From NCBI GenBank assembly GCA_046328475.1, contig JAXLWN010000012.1, positions 1 through 64,000 on the forward strand: a DNA stretch of 64,000 nt, read 5' to 3'. This DNA is from CADCWN01 sp046328475 (GTDB lineage: Bacteria; Chloroflexota; Chloroflexia; Thermomicrobiales; CADCWN01). Position 1 is the first letter of the stretch. The number at the start of each line of letters is the position of its first letter. The notes below the pieces were generated by a model. It made no database searches and was not told the DNA's origin. It saw only the letters and a program-made list of their open reading frames with translations. This document shows, one piece after another, positions 45,499 through 55,487 of the stretch. The translations under genes were made by a program, and so were the position numbers.

Positions 45499-46551
45499 AT
45501 GCTGAGTCGGATTGCGGAGTCGCTTTACTGGATCGGGCGGTACGTGGAGCGCGCGGAGGATACGGCGCGAATCACGGATGTGAACTATCACCACACGCTG
45601 GAGATGGGGGCGCTGGCCGATGCGCCGGAGCGGCGGCGGCGGCATTGGGAGGCGCTGGTGTCGATCGTGGGGGATCGCGACCGGTTCGCGGCGCTGCACG
45701 GCGTGGCGGACGAGGAGACGGTGCCGCATTACCTGATCTTCGATGGGGCAAATCCGCACTCGGTGGTGTCGTGCATCGCGCGGGCGCGCGAGAATGCGCG
45801 GATGATGCGCCACCAGATCGCCAGCGAGATGTGGGAGATCCTGAACCGCTTCTACCTCGACCTCCAGCACAAGCGGGCGACCGGGGAGACGCCGGTGGGG
45901 GCGGAGAACGCGCACCAGTTCTACCGCTGGGTGATCGAGTTCAGCCATCTCTTCCAGGGGATCAGCGACAGCACGATGCCGCGCGAGGAGGGGTGGTACT
46001 TCCTGCAGGCAGGCAAGTTCCTGGAGCGGGCGGAGAAGACGGCCAGGGCGCTCGATGTGAAGTATCACCTGCTGGCCGCCGACGCCGGGGACGTGGCGAC
46101 CGATGGTATCCCCGGAGATTGGCACCAGTGGCTGGCGGTGCTGCGCTCGCTGTCGGCGTATGAGGCGTATCACAAGAGCTACCGGAGCGCGGTTCGGCCG
46201 CGCGGGGTGATCGAGATGCTGACGCTGTCGCCGATCTTCCCGCGCTCGATCCGCTTCTCGATCGGGGAGGTGGTGGCGGCGCTGGCGCAGATCGCGGCGC
46301 ACCAGACGACCGGATTCGCCACGGAGATGCAGGCGGGGCTGCCGCGCGTGGTCGGACTGGGGAGCGAGGCGGAGCGGGCGGTGGGGCGGCTGCACGGGAC
46401 GCTGGCGTACCAGCGCGTCGAGGAGATCTTCGACGCGGGGCTGCGCGAGTACCTGCTCGATGTGCAGCGGCAGTGCTTCCGGATCGGGGAGCTGATCGAG
46501 GCGCAGTATTTCGCGCACCGGGCGTTGCGGGTGGAGGAGGTGCTGGCGTGA
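45499..46551 (+). CDS. Alpha-E domain protein (DUF403)
   Basis: 350 aa from ATG 45,499 (AAGGA upstream). The opening MLSRIAESLYWIGRYVERAE is the family hallmark, followed by helical signatures ENARMMRHQIASEMWEILNR, WYFLQAGKFLERAEKTARAL and SAYEAYHKSYRSAVRPRGVI. All-helical, function unknown; constant partner of the circularly permuted ATP-grasp enzyme. Its stop overlaps the transglutaminase start (GTGA). Confidence 0.93.
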   Translation: MLSRIAESLYWIGRYVERAEDTARITDVNYHHTLEMGALADAPERRRRHWEALVSIVGDRDRFAALHGVADEETVPHYLIFDGANPHSVVSCIARARENARMMRHQIASEMWEILNRFYLDLQHKRATGETPVGAENAHQFYRWVIEFSHLFQGISDSTMPREEGWYFLQAGKFLERAEKTARALDVKYHLLAADAGDVATDGIPGDWHQWLAVLRSLSAYEAYHKSYRSAVRPRGVIEMLTLSPIFPRSIRFSIGEVVAALAQIAAHQTTGFATEMQAGLPRVVGLGSEAERAVGRLHGTLAYQRVEEIFDAGLREYLLDVQRQCFRIGELIEAQYFAHRALRVEEVLA

Positions 46552-47649
46552 GGTATCGGATCGTCCACCGCACGGCCTATCGGTATGCCAGCGCGGTCCA
46601 CGAGAGTTTTAACGAGGTGCGGTTGCAGCCGATGTCGGGGGAGGGGCAGACCTGCCTCGACTTCGACCTGTCGATCGATCCGCCCGCGACGGTGGTGGCC
46701 TTCCGCGACTACTACGGGAACGCGGTGCATGACTTCGGGGTCGCGTACCTGCACGACCATCTGGTGATCGAGGCGACGAGCGAGGTGGTCACCTTCGCGG
46801 GGGCGACGGAGCCGCTGGGCGGGCCGCGCGGCGACGAGCCGGATAGTTCGCCGCTGCTGGCGGAATTGGCGGCGGACCCGCTGGTGAACGACGACTGGGC
46901 GGAGTTCCTGAGCCCGAGCGAGTACGTGGCGCTGGAGGGCGCGTCGGGGGAGTTGGCGCGGGCGATCCTGACGGAGGAGCCGGGGGCGACGGCGTATGGC
47001 TTCCTGATGCGGGCGTGCGAGTATATTCGGGGGCATTTTACCTACCAGGTGGGGGCGACGAATGTGCGCTCGACGGTGGCGGAGCTGATCGCGGGGGGGA
47101 GCGGGGTCTGCCAGGACTATGCGCACCTGCTGATCGCGCTCTGCCGCCACGCGGGGGTGCCGGCGCGATATGTGAGCGGCTACCTGGGCGGGGTGGCGCA
47201 GAGCGGGGCGTCACGCCTGGACGGAGGCGTTCGTGCCGCCCTATGGCTGGCTGGGGGTGGACCCGACGCTGGGGACGCTGCACCGGGCGGCATGTGCAGG
47301 TGGCGGTGGGGCGAGATTACGCCGATGTGCCGCCGCTGCGCGGACCTACCGGGGGGCGGCGAGGCAGCGCTGGAGGTGACGGTGCGCGGCCGGATCCTGC
47401 CCGATGAGCAAGTGGCGGCGGCGACGCGCGCTCGGGGAGCGCGGGCGCGGGCGGCTGATCCAGTACCAGACGCTGGGGGCGGCGGCCCAGTTGCAGCGGC
47501 TGGGGGCGATGACGCAGACGCTGGGCACGATGACGCAGACGCTCGGGGTGCTGCCAGGCGAGTTCTTCGGGATGCCGCACCAGTCGGACGAGGCGGAGGT
47601 GCCGGGGAGCGGCAGCCGCAGCAGCAGCAGCAGGTGGGGGGAGTCGTGA
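46548..47649 (+). CDS. Transglutaminase-like cysteine protein, frameshifted C-terminus
   Basis: GTG 46,548 overlaps the alpha-E stop. The N-terminal domain (YRIVHRTAYRYASAVHESFN; NEVRLQPMSGEGQTC) is the bacterial transglutaminase-like N-region. The core has the nucleophile in GSGVCQDYAHLLIALCRHAG. The His/Asp part (AWTEAFVPPYGWLGVDPTLG) is read in another frame after an indel near 47,210; two more indels follow, then a Gln-rich tail (QTLGAAAQLQRLGAMTQTLG) to 47,649. Probably a peptidase acting on the product of the ATP-grasp partner. Confidence 0.85.
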
Positions 47650-47727
47650 GTCGTGGGTCGTGAGTCGTGAGAGGGGACGAGGGGACGCGGGTAACGAGTA
47701 ACGAGTAACGAGTAACGAGTAACGAAG
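47644..47727. repeat. Heptamer arrays of two types (GTCGTGA then GTAACGA)
   Basis: Four GTCGTGA units continue straight into about five GTAACGA units. Two different units in one array suggests independent additions. Confidence 0.8.
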
Positions 47728-47788
47728 GAGGGACGGATGCTGCGCTGCGCTCAGATGAGCGGAGCGCAGACGCCCTCCTGGCGGGCTG

Positions 47789-48227
47789 TTATGGGCGGAG
47801 TAGGCGGCGGATGCGGGGGGCGAGGTAGGCCCAGTGGGCCGGATCGAGAACCGATGGGGGAGAATCGGGTTTTGGGATCTATCGGGTGCCAGGCTGCGCT
47901 GCGCAGGTAGGCTTCGGCGCGGAGATCGACCTGTAAGGATGGCGGGGATGTGGCTCGCCGGTTCGACGAGAGGAGAAGAGGGCGTAGGTGGCCTGTTGCT
48001 GGTGGGCGGGGACGCGCATGCGCGCACGATGCGGACGGTGACGCCGGTTTCTTCGTAGACCTCGCGGACGGCGGCTGCGGCAGAAGGTTTCGCCTGCTTC
48101 CCCGGCCGCCGCCGGGTAGGACCCAGTAGTGCCGTTGGGTGTAGGGGTCGAAGTGTTCGACCAGCAATAGTTGGCCCTGCGAGACGCAGAGGGCGCGGCT
48201 GCCGGGGGTGCGGCGAGGACGGGTCAC
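47789..48227 (-). CDS. NUDIX hydrolase, frameshifted
   Basis: GTG 48,227 overlaps the YbbR-domain stop by four bases. Opens CVSQGQLLLVEHFDPYTQRH and YWVLPGGG; after indels the Nudix box continues AVREVYEETGVTVRIVRACA in another frame, and the end reads WHPIDPKTRFSPI then LDPAHWAYLAPRIRRLLRP to 47,789. At least three indels. Position behind cdaA-ybbR may be incidental. Confidence 0.75.
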
Positions 48228-49622
48228 CTGGCTTCCTCGTCGGGGTGGTGGTGGATGGTGGTCGGTGAACCGCCCTGCACCAGGCGTGTTCGTCGGGTGG
48301 CGATGGGTGGATCATCTGTTCTCGCGGAGGGGGTGGGGGTGGGCGGGGGCGCGGTTGGCGTGGGCGTGGGTGCGGGGGTGGGGGTGATGGTGGGGAGTGC
48401 GGGGGTGGCTGGGCGGTCGATCTGGACGCGCACGGTGGTGGCGGGGTCGTAGCCCGGAGGTCGCTGGGGACGGTGATGCGCGGGGCGAGAGTAGGTGCCG
48501 ACGGTGTAGCCGCGCAGGTCGAGTTCGGCCTTGATGTCGTCGCTGCGGAGCTGGCTGAGGCGCTCGCGCGAGCCGCTGAGGACGACGACGATCTCCTGCG
48601 GGTTGACGGTCGCGCGGAGGCCGGTGTCGGTGAGCGTGGTGACGCGGACGCTGACCTGCTGGCGCTGTTGCTCGGCTTCGATGGTGACTTCGACGTTGAT
48701 CGGGGTGGTCTCGACCAACCGGGTACCCGACGGGGAGCTGGAGGCTGACATCGAAGACGGAGAAGGTCTCGCGTCGGCCGCTGAGGTCGATCGGCGTGGT
48801 GGAGACGACGATCAGTTGCGAGGAGATCGGCCGGGCCGTCCACGGTGACCGAGGGGGGGCTGACGCGGGTGTTGCTGACGCGGAAGCCCGCCGGGGGATC
48901 GCCGGTGATGTTGGGCACGATGCTGACGGTGCGGCCGACGCGCTGGACGGTGACGGTGGCGGTGACGCTGTTCGGGGTGATGGTGACGCCGGCGACGCGG
49001 GTGCCGTTGGCGTCGCGCGCCTCGGGGGTGAACTGGGCTTCGAAGTTCTCGCGCCGGTCGCCCAGGCCGACCGGTAGGGCCACCCTGGCGATGCGGTCAA
49101 CCTGCGTGGAGGGGCCGCGCACTTCGACCTGGCGGGTCTGGATGTCGACGTTGCCGATGCTGTAGGGCGGCACGGCGGAGCCGGGATCGACTTCGAGTTG
49201 GAAGGTCTTGGTGACGAGGCGGTCCAGGGTGATGGTGACGCGCTCGGGGGCGTTGGAGGTGACGCGGACCCCGCGCGGCAGTTGTTCAGGTTGGCGTTGA
49301 CATCGACCTGGTATTGCCCAGCTCCTTGATCTCGCTCAGGTTGATGGTCGGCCGGATGGTGCTGGTGGTCACGACGGCGAAGGCCAAATTCGGGGCCGCG
49401 CAGGACGACGGTGGCGGTCGGCAGGGTGCTTTCGTCCTGGATGACGAGGTCGGCGGCGCGGCCTTGCACGGTGATCGGCTGGTTCGGGAAGTTGCGATCC
49501 ACCTCGGGATCGTCGAGATTAGTGACCCAGAGGAGGAAGGCGAGGAAAAGCGAGAAGAGGATGCGCGAGCGGACATAGGCACCGAGGACTTTGCGTAGGT
49601 TGCGGATGCGTTCGATGGCCAC
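48224..49622 (-). CDS. YbbR/CdaR-domain membrane protein, frameshifted
   Basis: GTG 49,622. N-terminal MAIERIRNLRKVLGAYVRSR then one membrane helix (ILFSLFLAFLLWVTNL), followed by extracytoplasmic YbbR repeats: NQPITVQGRAADLVIQDEST, IQTRQVEVRGPSTQVDRIAR, FRVSNTRVSPPSVTVDGPAD and LVETTPINVEVTIEAEQQRQ. A Pro/Thr-rich tail ends the protein. Three or more indels. CdaR-type proteins bind and regulate the diadenylate cyclase encoded just upstream. Confidence 0.83.
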
Positions 49623-50460
49623 CGTAACTTCGGAAGGATCGGAACCGGCCGACGAGGCTGCCGTTGGTGTGCGGCGTCTCGTAGACGACGAGATCGACCA
49701 GATCTTGTCGCAGGTGTTCGCTGCTCAGATCGCGCTCGATCTTGCCATCGTGCGTGATGAAGATGCCCCAGCTCTGCTCGGAGACGATCACGGCGACGGC
49801 GTCCGATTCCTCGCTGATGCCGAGCGCGGCGCAGTGGCGGGTGCCGAATTGGCCCGGCAATTCTTCTTCGGACAGGGGCATGATGCAGCGGGCGGCGACG
49901 ATGCGGTCGCCGCGGACGATCACGGCCCCGTCGTGGAGGGGCGAGTTCTTGAAGAAGATATTAATCAGGGAGCTGGCGGGTAGACGAGGCTTCGAGGACG
50001 ACCCCCTTGTCCACGTAGTCGTCCAGCCGGTCTCGCGCTCGATGACGATCAGGGCGCCGATGCGCTGGCGGCCGAGCGCCGAGACGGCGTTGACGATCTC
50101 GTCGATGGCGGTGAGGCCGGGGTGGGGGTGGTCGGTGGTGACGAAGGGGAGGTTGAGGCGTGAGCCGGTGTAGCCCAACCCCGAGTTGTTCCAGGGCGCG
50201 GCGCAGCTCGGGCTGGGAGGTGATCGGGATGGCGAGGAGGAGGGCGGGGAGGGGCGCGGAGCGAGCGGAGAGGCGGGGAGGGGCAGGATGGTGCTGATGA
50301 CGACGAGCAGGGCGATCAGAATGAGCGCCCCGCGAATCAGCGAGACGGCCCGCGTGCCTTGCGCGATCGTCAGCAGCCAGAAAAAGATGGCGGCGACAAC
50401 CAGGATATCGAGCGCGGCGGCCCCATCCAGCCGGGTGGCCAACCAGAAAAGTTCAGGCAT
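49519..50460 (-). CDS. cdaA: Diadenylate cyclase CdaA (c-di-AMP synthase), frameshifted
   Basis: Starts MPELFWLATRLDGAAALDIL with three membrane helices (VVAAIFFWLLTIAQG; GALILIALLVVISTILPLP). The DAC domain reads IGALIVIERETG, then FFKNSPLHDGAVIVRGDRIV (DGA motif), FGTRHCAALGISEESDAVAV (RHxxA-type motif) and SEQSWGIFITHDGKIERDLS. Indels at about 50,275, 50,175 and 50,000 garble the segments between; DDYVDKGVVLEASSTRQLL is readable off-frame. The true 3' end is uncertain because another indel near 49,640 may have hidden the stop. Makes c-di-AMP from two ATP at the membrane. Confidence 0.87.
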   Translation of the reverse strand: MPELFWLATRLDGAAALDILVVAAIFFWLLTIAQGTRAVSLIRGALILIALLVVISTILPLPASPLAPRPSPPSSSPSRSPPSPSCAAPWNNSGLGYTGSRLNLPFVTTDHPHPGLTAIDEIVNAVSALGRQRIGALIVIERETGWTTTWTRGSSSKPRLPASSLINIFFKNSPLHDGAVIVRGDRIVAARCIMPLSEEELPGQFGTRHCAALGISEESDAVAVIVSEQSWGIFITHDGKIERDLSSEHLRQDLVDLVVYETPHTNGSLVGRFRSFRSYGGHRTHPQPTQSPRCLCPLAHPLLAFPRLPPLGH

Positions 50461-50522
50461 GCGACTCCCTTGCGCCGGTGAGCCAGGAGAGGCGGACCCG
50501 TTCTGGTTATTCTACCACCCAA

Positions 50523-50626
50523 TGGATTGCGGATTGTGGATTTCAGATTGCGGATTGACGAAGTATTGGGAAAGCCGGTGGCTCTCTCCGTACTTATTCC
50601 GCAATCCGCAATCCGCAATCCGCAAT
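50523..50626. repeat. Inverted heptamer arrays (GCGGATT / AATCCGC)
   Basis: GGATTGC units (50,523-50,558) and TCCGCAA units (50,598-50,626) face each other between cdaA and the TPR gene stop. Confidence 0.82.
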
Positions 50627-50628
50627 GG

Positions 50629-53337
50629 TCACGCCTTCTGCTCGCGGGCCAGCATGGCCATGGCGGTCTGCTTGGCCTTGGCGATCGGGTCGTCGGGGGT
50701 GAGGCGGACGAGGCGGCGGTAGACGCGCTCGGCCTGGGCGTACTCGCCGACGGAGGCCAGGGCCTCGCCGAGGAGGCTGTAGGACTCGACGTCGCGCGGG
50801 TCGAGGACGATGACCTGGTGGAGCGCGGCGATCGTCTCCTGCACGCGACGCTGGTCCCAGAAGCGGCGGGCGATCGAGCGCTGCTGGTCGGCGGCTTCCT
50901 TCTGCTTGCCGCCTTGCAGGAGGCAGTTGATGTAGGCCTGGCGGAGGGTGACGTTGTCCGGGGCGAGTTCGAGCACGCGGTCGTAGAGCGCGAGGCCGCG
51001 GTCGTGCTGGCCGATCATCCAGGCGGTGTCGGCGGCCTGGCGCAGCGCCTCGGCGGCGTCGTCGGGGCGACCGGCGCGGACGTGGATGGCGGCGATGGCG
51101 TCGAGTTCGAGCAGCGCCTCGTCGGGGCAGCCGCGCTTGAGGTAGCGCTCGACGAGGTGGGCCTTGACGGTCAGGTTCTCGCCCGCCAGCGCGGACATCT
51201 GGTGCAGCGTCTCGATCATGGCGTCGAGGCGGCCGACGTTGAGCTGCGCGGTGGAGAGGGCGTCGAGCTCGTCGAGCGCCTGGCCGAGGCGGCCGGCCTC
51301 GTGGTAGAGCTGGGCCAGGCGGCGGCGGATGGTCGCGTCGTCGGGGAGGTCGGCCTTGGCCGCTTCGAGGACGATGATCGCGTTGTCCTGCTTGCCCGCG
51401 CGGATCAGGCTCTCGGCGGTGGCGACGTGGAGCGTGCCGACCGAGATCGGTTCGCCGAAGAGGCGGGTGTTCTCGATGAAGGTGCGGACGCGCTCGTCGC
51501 GCATCAGCTCGGCGGCGTGCTGGAGCCACTGGCGCTCGGCGGGGCCGTCGTTGAGGGCGGCGTAGGCTTGCTTGAGGCCGTAGGCGATCGAGAAGCGGAC
51601 GGCGGGCTTCATCGCCTGGGTGCCGATGTTGGCCTGGCGCAATTCCTCCAGGAAGGCAACGGCGCGACGCGGCGAGCCGCAGGTGAGGGCGAGCAGCCCG
51701 GCGGCGACCTGGAGGTTGGCGCGGCGAGCCGGATCGACGCTGGCGATGGTGGAGGCGTAGAGATCGAGGCATTCGTCGCGCTCGGCGGCGCTGCGCGTGC
51801 GCAGGGTCGCGGCGAGCGTTTCCAGCGACGGCCAGTGGACCGTGTTCTCGATCAGGGTGAGGGCGATGTTGGCCCCGGAGACGGCGATGATGTCGTTGCG
51901 GTCGCGCCGCAGCAGCGCCTGGCAATGGGCCAGGGCGCGGTGGGCGTTCCCGGCGCGCAGGTGGAGGCGCGCGGTCAGGCGCATCGCGGTCGGGTGGTCG
52001 GGCGAGTAGCGGATCAGCTTCTCGGCGTATTCGAGCGCGATGTCGTCGGCACCCTGGCGCTCGGCTTCTTCGACCAGGGCGCGCACATCTTCGCTGAGGT
52101 CGGCCCCTTCGCCCGGGGCGCGGGCGAAGTAGAGGTCGGCCATGGTGATGCGGGCCTTGAGGTTGGTGGGATCGATGGCCCCGAGCAGGCGGTGGATGAG
52201 CAGCGCTTCGTTTTCCTGGCCGAGCCGGGCGTAGAGGTCGATCAGGCGCTCGCACTTCGCGGTTGCCTCGATGATGCGCCCCTGGCGGGCGTAGGCTTCG
52301 GCGAGGCGGAGGTGGACCGGCAAATACTGGTGGTCGAGCGCGATCACCTGGTTGCAGTCGTCGATGACGGCGTCGAAATGGCCGGCCGTGAAATCTTCGG
52401 CCGAGCGGGAGAGGAGCAGGCGGATCTCGGCGGGCAGGCCGCTTTCGCCCGGCAGGGGCGCGGTGACTTTGATGTTGACGGGGCGGCGCGCGAACTGCGG
52501 GGTCATGGTGCGCGTGCCGAACGTCTCGTCGGTCGGGAGGATGTCCTCCAGTCGCCGGGTGGTGGTGAGGCGGTTCAGCAGGCCGCTGCCGACGCCCTGG
52601 CGCGTGCCGACGGCGGTGGGGTCGAGCTGGCCGGTGAGGCGGCGCTGGTTGGCGCGCAGCCGCCCGGTGGTGGAGCCGCGATTGGGCTGGCGCTGCACGA
52701 CCTGCTCGACCATGCGGGCACCACCCTCGGTGACGAGCGGCGTGCCTTCGTCGGCGGGGGCGGCGTCGTGGCGATCGGCCGCGCCGTTGACCTGCGGCCC
52801 GGAACTGCTCTTGGGGAGGAGCGGGCGGGAGGGTGGGGTGCGGCCGTGGGAGGCGAGGAAGTCGTTGAGCGTCTTGGTCAGGGCCTCGGAGCGTTCGTGG
52901 TCGTCGAGCGAGGTGAAGGTGTCGATGGCGACCTGGAGGACGTGGCTGACTTCGCTGACCTGCTCGGCGGGGATGCGGTCGAGCGCGAGGCGGCTGACGG
53001 CGCGGTCGAAATGCTCGGCGGCGGCGACGAGGTTGCCGAGCGCGAGCTGGCATTCGCCGCTGGCGTAGTGGGCGGAGGCGCTGTATTCGGGCGAGTCGAG
53101 GCAGCGCTGCAGCAAGGTGAGGGCGTCTTCGTAGAGGAGTTGCTGCTTATAGAGGATGGCGAGGTTGTAGCAGACTTCGACGGTGGCGAAGCCGGCGAGC
53201 AGGGCCTCTTCGTAACAACTGACGGCACCGTCAAGATCGCCGCTGTCTTCCAGCCGCCCGGCCCGCTCGATGATCTGGCTCAGTTGGCTCTCATTGACGC
53301 TCACGGTAGGAGTCGTCGCCTCCACTTTGGCGATCAT
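50629..53337 (-). CDS. Large tetratricopeptide-repeat protein
   Basis: 902 aa, unbroken. Many TPR-like helix pairs: GDLDGAVSCYEEALLAGFAT, YSASAHYASGECQLALGNLV, QYLPVHLRLAEAYARQGRII, ATIRRRLAQLYHEAGRLGQA and DRGLALYDRVLELAPDNVTL. Residues ~170-300 are a low-complexity polar linker (TTGRLRANQRRLTGQLDPTA) dividing an N-terminal from a C-terminal TPR block. No signal peptide or enzyme domain, so probably a cytoplasmic scaffold. Upstream of cdaA in the same direction. Confidence 0.85.
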   Translation of the reverse strand: MIAKVEATTPTVSVNESQLSQIIERAGRLEDSGDLDGAVSCYEEALLAGFATVEVCYNLAILYKQQLLYEDALTLLQRCLDSPEYSASAHYASGECQLALGNLVAAAEHFDRAVSRLALDRIPAEQVSEVSHVLQVAIDTFTSLDDHERSEALTKTLNDFLASHGRTPPSRPLLPKSSSGPQVNGAADRHDAAPADEGTPLVTEGGARMVEQVVQRQPNRGSTTGRLRANQRRLTGQLDPTAVGTRQGVGSGLLNRLTTTRRLEDILPTDETFGTRTMTPQFARRPVNIKVTAPLPGESGLPAEIRLLLSRSAEDFTAGHFDAVIDDCNQVIALDHQYLPVHLRLAEAYARQGRIIEATAKCERLIDLYARLGQENEALLIHRLLGAIDPTNLKARITMADLYFARAPGEGADLSEDVRALVEEAERQGADDIALEYAEKLIRYSPDHPTAMRLTARLHLRAGNAHRALAHCQALLRRDRNDIIAVSGANIALTLIENTVHWPSLETLAATLRTRSAAERDECLDLYASTIASVDPARRANLQVAAGLLALTCGSPRRAVAFLEELRQANIGTQAMKPAVRFSIAYGLKQAYAALNDGPAERQWLQHAAELMRDERVRTFIENTRLFGEPISVGTLHVATAESLIRAGKQDNAIIVLEAAKADLPDDATIRRRLAQLYHEAGRLGQALDELDALSTAQLNVGRLDAMIETLHQMSALAGENLTVKAHLVERYLKRGCPDEALLELDAIAAIHVRAGRPDDAAEALRQAADTAWMIGQHDRGLALYDRVLELAPDNVTLRQAYINCLLQGGKQKEAADQQRSIARRFWDQRRVQETIAALHQVIVLDPRDVESYSLLGEALASVGEYAQAERVYRRLVRLTPDDPIAKAKQTAMAMLAREQKA

Positions 53338-53739
53338 GCATTGCTCCCGCTTTGAAGCCCAGGACCACCTGGCGGATGTTGTGGCGCTGGTCTGTGCGGC
53401 GCGATCACGATACGCCCGCTCGCTGCGCCGCGTTACTGCTCTTTGAGTATAGGGAAGGTCGGCCAGAGGGACAATACGGGAGCATAGTACTTTTGCCTAG
53501 TACGGCGGCAGTATTTCGTCTCAGGCGGGGTGGGGGGACGGGGAGAGGAGTGTGGAGAGTGGAGAGAGGAGAGAAGAGAGAGGAGAGACGAGAGACGGAG
53601 AAGAGAGACGGAAGACCGCAGAGACGCAGAGACGAAGAGCACGACACAGAGAACGACGAGAGAGGACGGAGTAAACCACAGAGGACACAGAGGGCACAGA
53701 GACGAGGGGATGGGGCTTTGGGTAGGTAAAGTGACATAA
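53338..53739. repeat. 400-base gap with degenerate purine-rich CAGAGGACA repeats
   Basis: 53,520-53,600 is made of GAGAG/GAGTGG units, followed by CGCAGAGACGCAGAGACGAA and CCACAGAGGACACAGAGGGC (to ~53,705), the same family as at 2,240-2,515. Before it (53,338-53,520) I see nothing definite beyond a probable promoter region for the TPR gene. Confidence 0.65.
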
Positions 53740-54290
53740 TCATTGGTTGTGATGGTTGTGGATGATGGTGGCTATACGGGCGGCGTTTTCGGCGGGGCTG
53801 GCGGTGCCGTGGAGGGTGAGGTGGTAGGGGTGGGGAGTGGTTGCGAGGTGTTGGTGGGCGGCTTCGAGGTGGGGCCAGCGGGCGGCGATGTTGGTGCGCC
53901 AGGTGGCGTCGCGGGCGACGATGCGGGCGCGGCGGATGGGTTCGGGGGCGGTGAGGAGGATGCGGAGGTCGGCGTGGGGATGGGGGTGGATAGCGTCGAG
54001 GATGGCGATGGGGCGGAGTGTGAGGGGTCGGCCGCCGGTGGTTGAGCGGCGTTGGGAAGGTGGCGAAGTCGAAGTCGGGGGTGGTGGTGGCGGTGTCGTC
54101 GGGGAGGGCGAGGATTTGGGCGAGGAGGGGCCAGTCGTAGGCGAGGGGGGCGGGTGGGGGCGCGGGGAGGAGGTAGTAGTCGGTGGGGATGCGGACGGCG
54201 CGGGTGGGGCCGAGGTGGGCGACGAGGGTTTCCAGCGAGGGTGGATTTGCCGGTGCCGGAGGGGCCGCAGATGGTGATGATGGTGCGCAT
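53740..54290 (-). CDS. P-loop nucleoside-kinase-like protein, frameshifted
   Basis: Starts MRTIITICGPSGTGKSTL (Walker A). Two indels later the sequence reads LETLVAHLGPTRAVRIPTDY, YDWPLLAQILALPDDTATTT and PDFDFATF, then AIAILDAIHPHPHADLRILL, EPIRRARIVARDATWRTNIA and AENAARIATIIHNHHNQ at 53,740. The layout resembles uridine kinase/phosphoribulokinase-type proteins (bulky YD-x(n)-L and LRILL-x-RRxxR-RD lid). Substrate unknown. Confidence 0.72.
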
Positions 54291-54299
54291 GGGGCTCCG

Positions 54300-54535
54300 A
54301 GTGCTGAGTGCTGAGTGCTGAGTGCTGAGTGGAGTCGGGCAGTCGGATAGTCGGATAGTCGGGTAGTGGGGACGGACCTCACCCCGCCGCTCTGCGGAGC
54401 GGCACCCCCCTCCCGCGGAGAGGGGAGCGCTGACCGGGGTGAGTGGGGATTGCGGCGCAGTTTGCCAAGCGTCGGTGCTGACCTCTCTCCGCCGCCTGCG
54501 GGCGGCGCGATCCTCCCCTGCGTGGGGAGGGTATG
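54300..54535. repeat. Heptamer arrays plus two copies of a CTCACCCC/GAGAGGGG element
   Basis: GTGCTGA units then AGTCGGATAGTCGG units (54,300-54,367). Next come CTCACCCCGCCGCTCTGCGG with CCGCGGAGAGGGGAG (54,375-54,450) and CTCTCTCCGCCGCCTGCGGG with GCGTGGGGAGGG (54,480-54,535). The latter element also occurs at 18,165-18,225. Confidence 0.72.
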
Positions 54536-54620
54536 GGGGTGGGGGGGATGCGGGTGGCGATGGTGTGATGTCTATCTGCGCCGTTCGCTCGTTCGCCCGC
54601 TCTCCTGTTCTCCTGTTCGA

Positions 54621-55487
54621 TCAGTGGGGACGCAGGGGGCGGTTGGGCGTGCGGCGAGGCGGCATGGGGACGGGGAGGGTTTGGCCGGTTTCGCGATTGC
54701 GGCGGCGGTAGTCGGGGGCGTCGATGACGACGTCCTGGCAGAGGCCGTGGTCGAGAAGGCGGGAGACGATGCGCTCGTCGATCTGGGTGAAGTCCTGGTT
54801 GGTGGTGACGACGGTGGCGAGGCGCTCGTTGTAGCGGTGGTTGAAGACCTGGAAGAGCTTTTCCTTGGCCCAGGGGGTGGCGTTCTCGGTGCCGAGATCG
54901 TCGAGGATGAGCAGGGGGACGTCGCGGACGTCCTGGAAGCGCTGGTCGTAGGTGACGCCGGCCGTGTTGGCGGGGTTGAAGGTGGCGCGCAGGTGGTCGA
55001 GGAGGTCGGGGACGACGGTGAAGAGGGTGCGCCCGCCCTGGTGCTTGATGTAGTGGTTGGCGATGGCGGCGGCGAGGTGGGTTTTGCCGGTGCCGACGCG
55101 GCCCATCAGGAAGAGCCACGGTTTGCCGTAGCGATAGGGGTCGGCGGCGAATTCGAGCGCGATCTGGAGGGCGTTCGACACATCGCGGTTGATGCCGGGG
55201 TCGAAGTTCTCGAAGGATTTGTCCTCGAAGGCGGCGAGGTTGCTGATGCGCAGCAGCTCTTCGTGCCGCCGATCCTCCTGCTCGCGCAGGCGGCATTCGC
55301 AGGGGACGAGTCGCCCGAAGTTGGGGTCGGTGATCGGCACGTCGAGGCGGAGGTAGCCCGCGCCCTTGCAGATGGGGCAGGTGTCCTCGGGCTCACGAGG
55401 GGGAGGTGGTGCGCCAGCGCCGGTACCTTTCGGGATCGAATGAGCCAGTTCCTTGAGAACGTCCCCGATGCTCCGCATGTCCATCAC
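54621..55487 (-). CDS. DnaC/DnaI-type replicative helicase loader (AAA+ ATPase)
   Basis: 288 aa. An N-terminal zinc-binding segment (DTCPICKGAGYLRLD; LVPCECRLREQ) is followed by the AAA+ core with Walker A FLMGRVGTGKTHLAAAIANH, Walker B DVPLLILDDLGTENATPWAK and sensor ATVVTTNQDFTQIDERIVSR. This is the DnaI/DnaC layout. The neighbours dnaB and a DnaD-like gene support a role loading the helicase at the origin or at restart. The start is ATG or GTG near 55,487 and overlaps the DnaD-like frame. Confidence 0.88.
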   Translation of the reverse strand: MMDMRSIGDVLKELAHSIPKGTGAGAPPPPREPEDTCPICKGAGYLRLDVPITDPNFGRLVPCECRLREQEDRRHEELLRISNLAAFEDKSFENFDPGINRDVSNALQIALEFAADPYRYGKPWLFLMGRVGTGKTHLAAAIANHYIKHQGGRTLFTVVPDLLDHLRATFNPANTAGVTYDQRFQDVRDVPLLILDDLGTENATPWAKEKLFQVFNHRYNERLATVVTTNQDFTQIDERIVSRLLDHGLCQDVVIDAPDYRRRNRETGQTLPVPMPPRRTPNRPLRPH

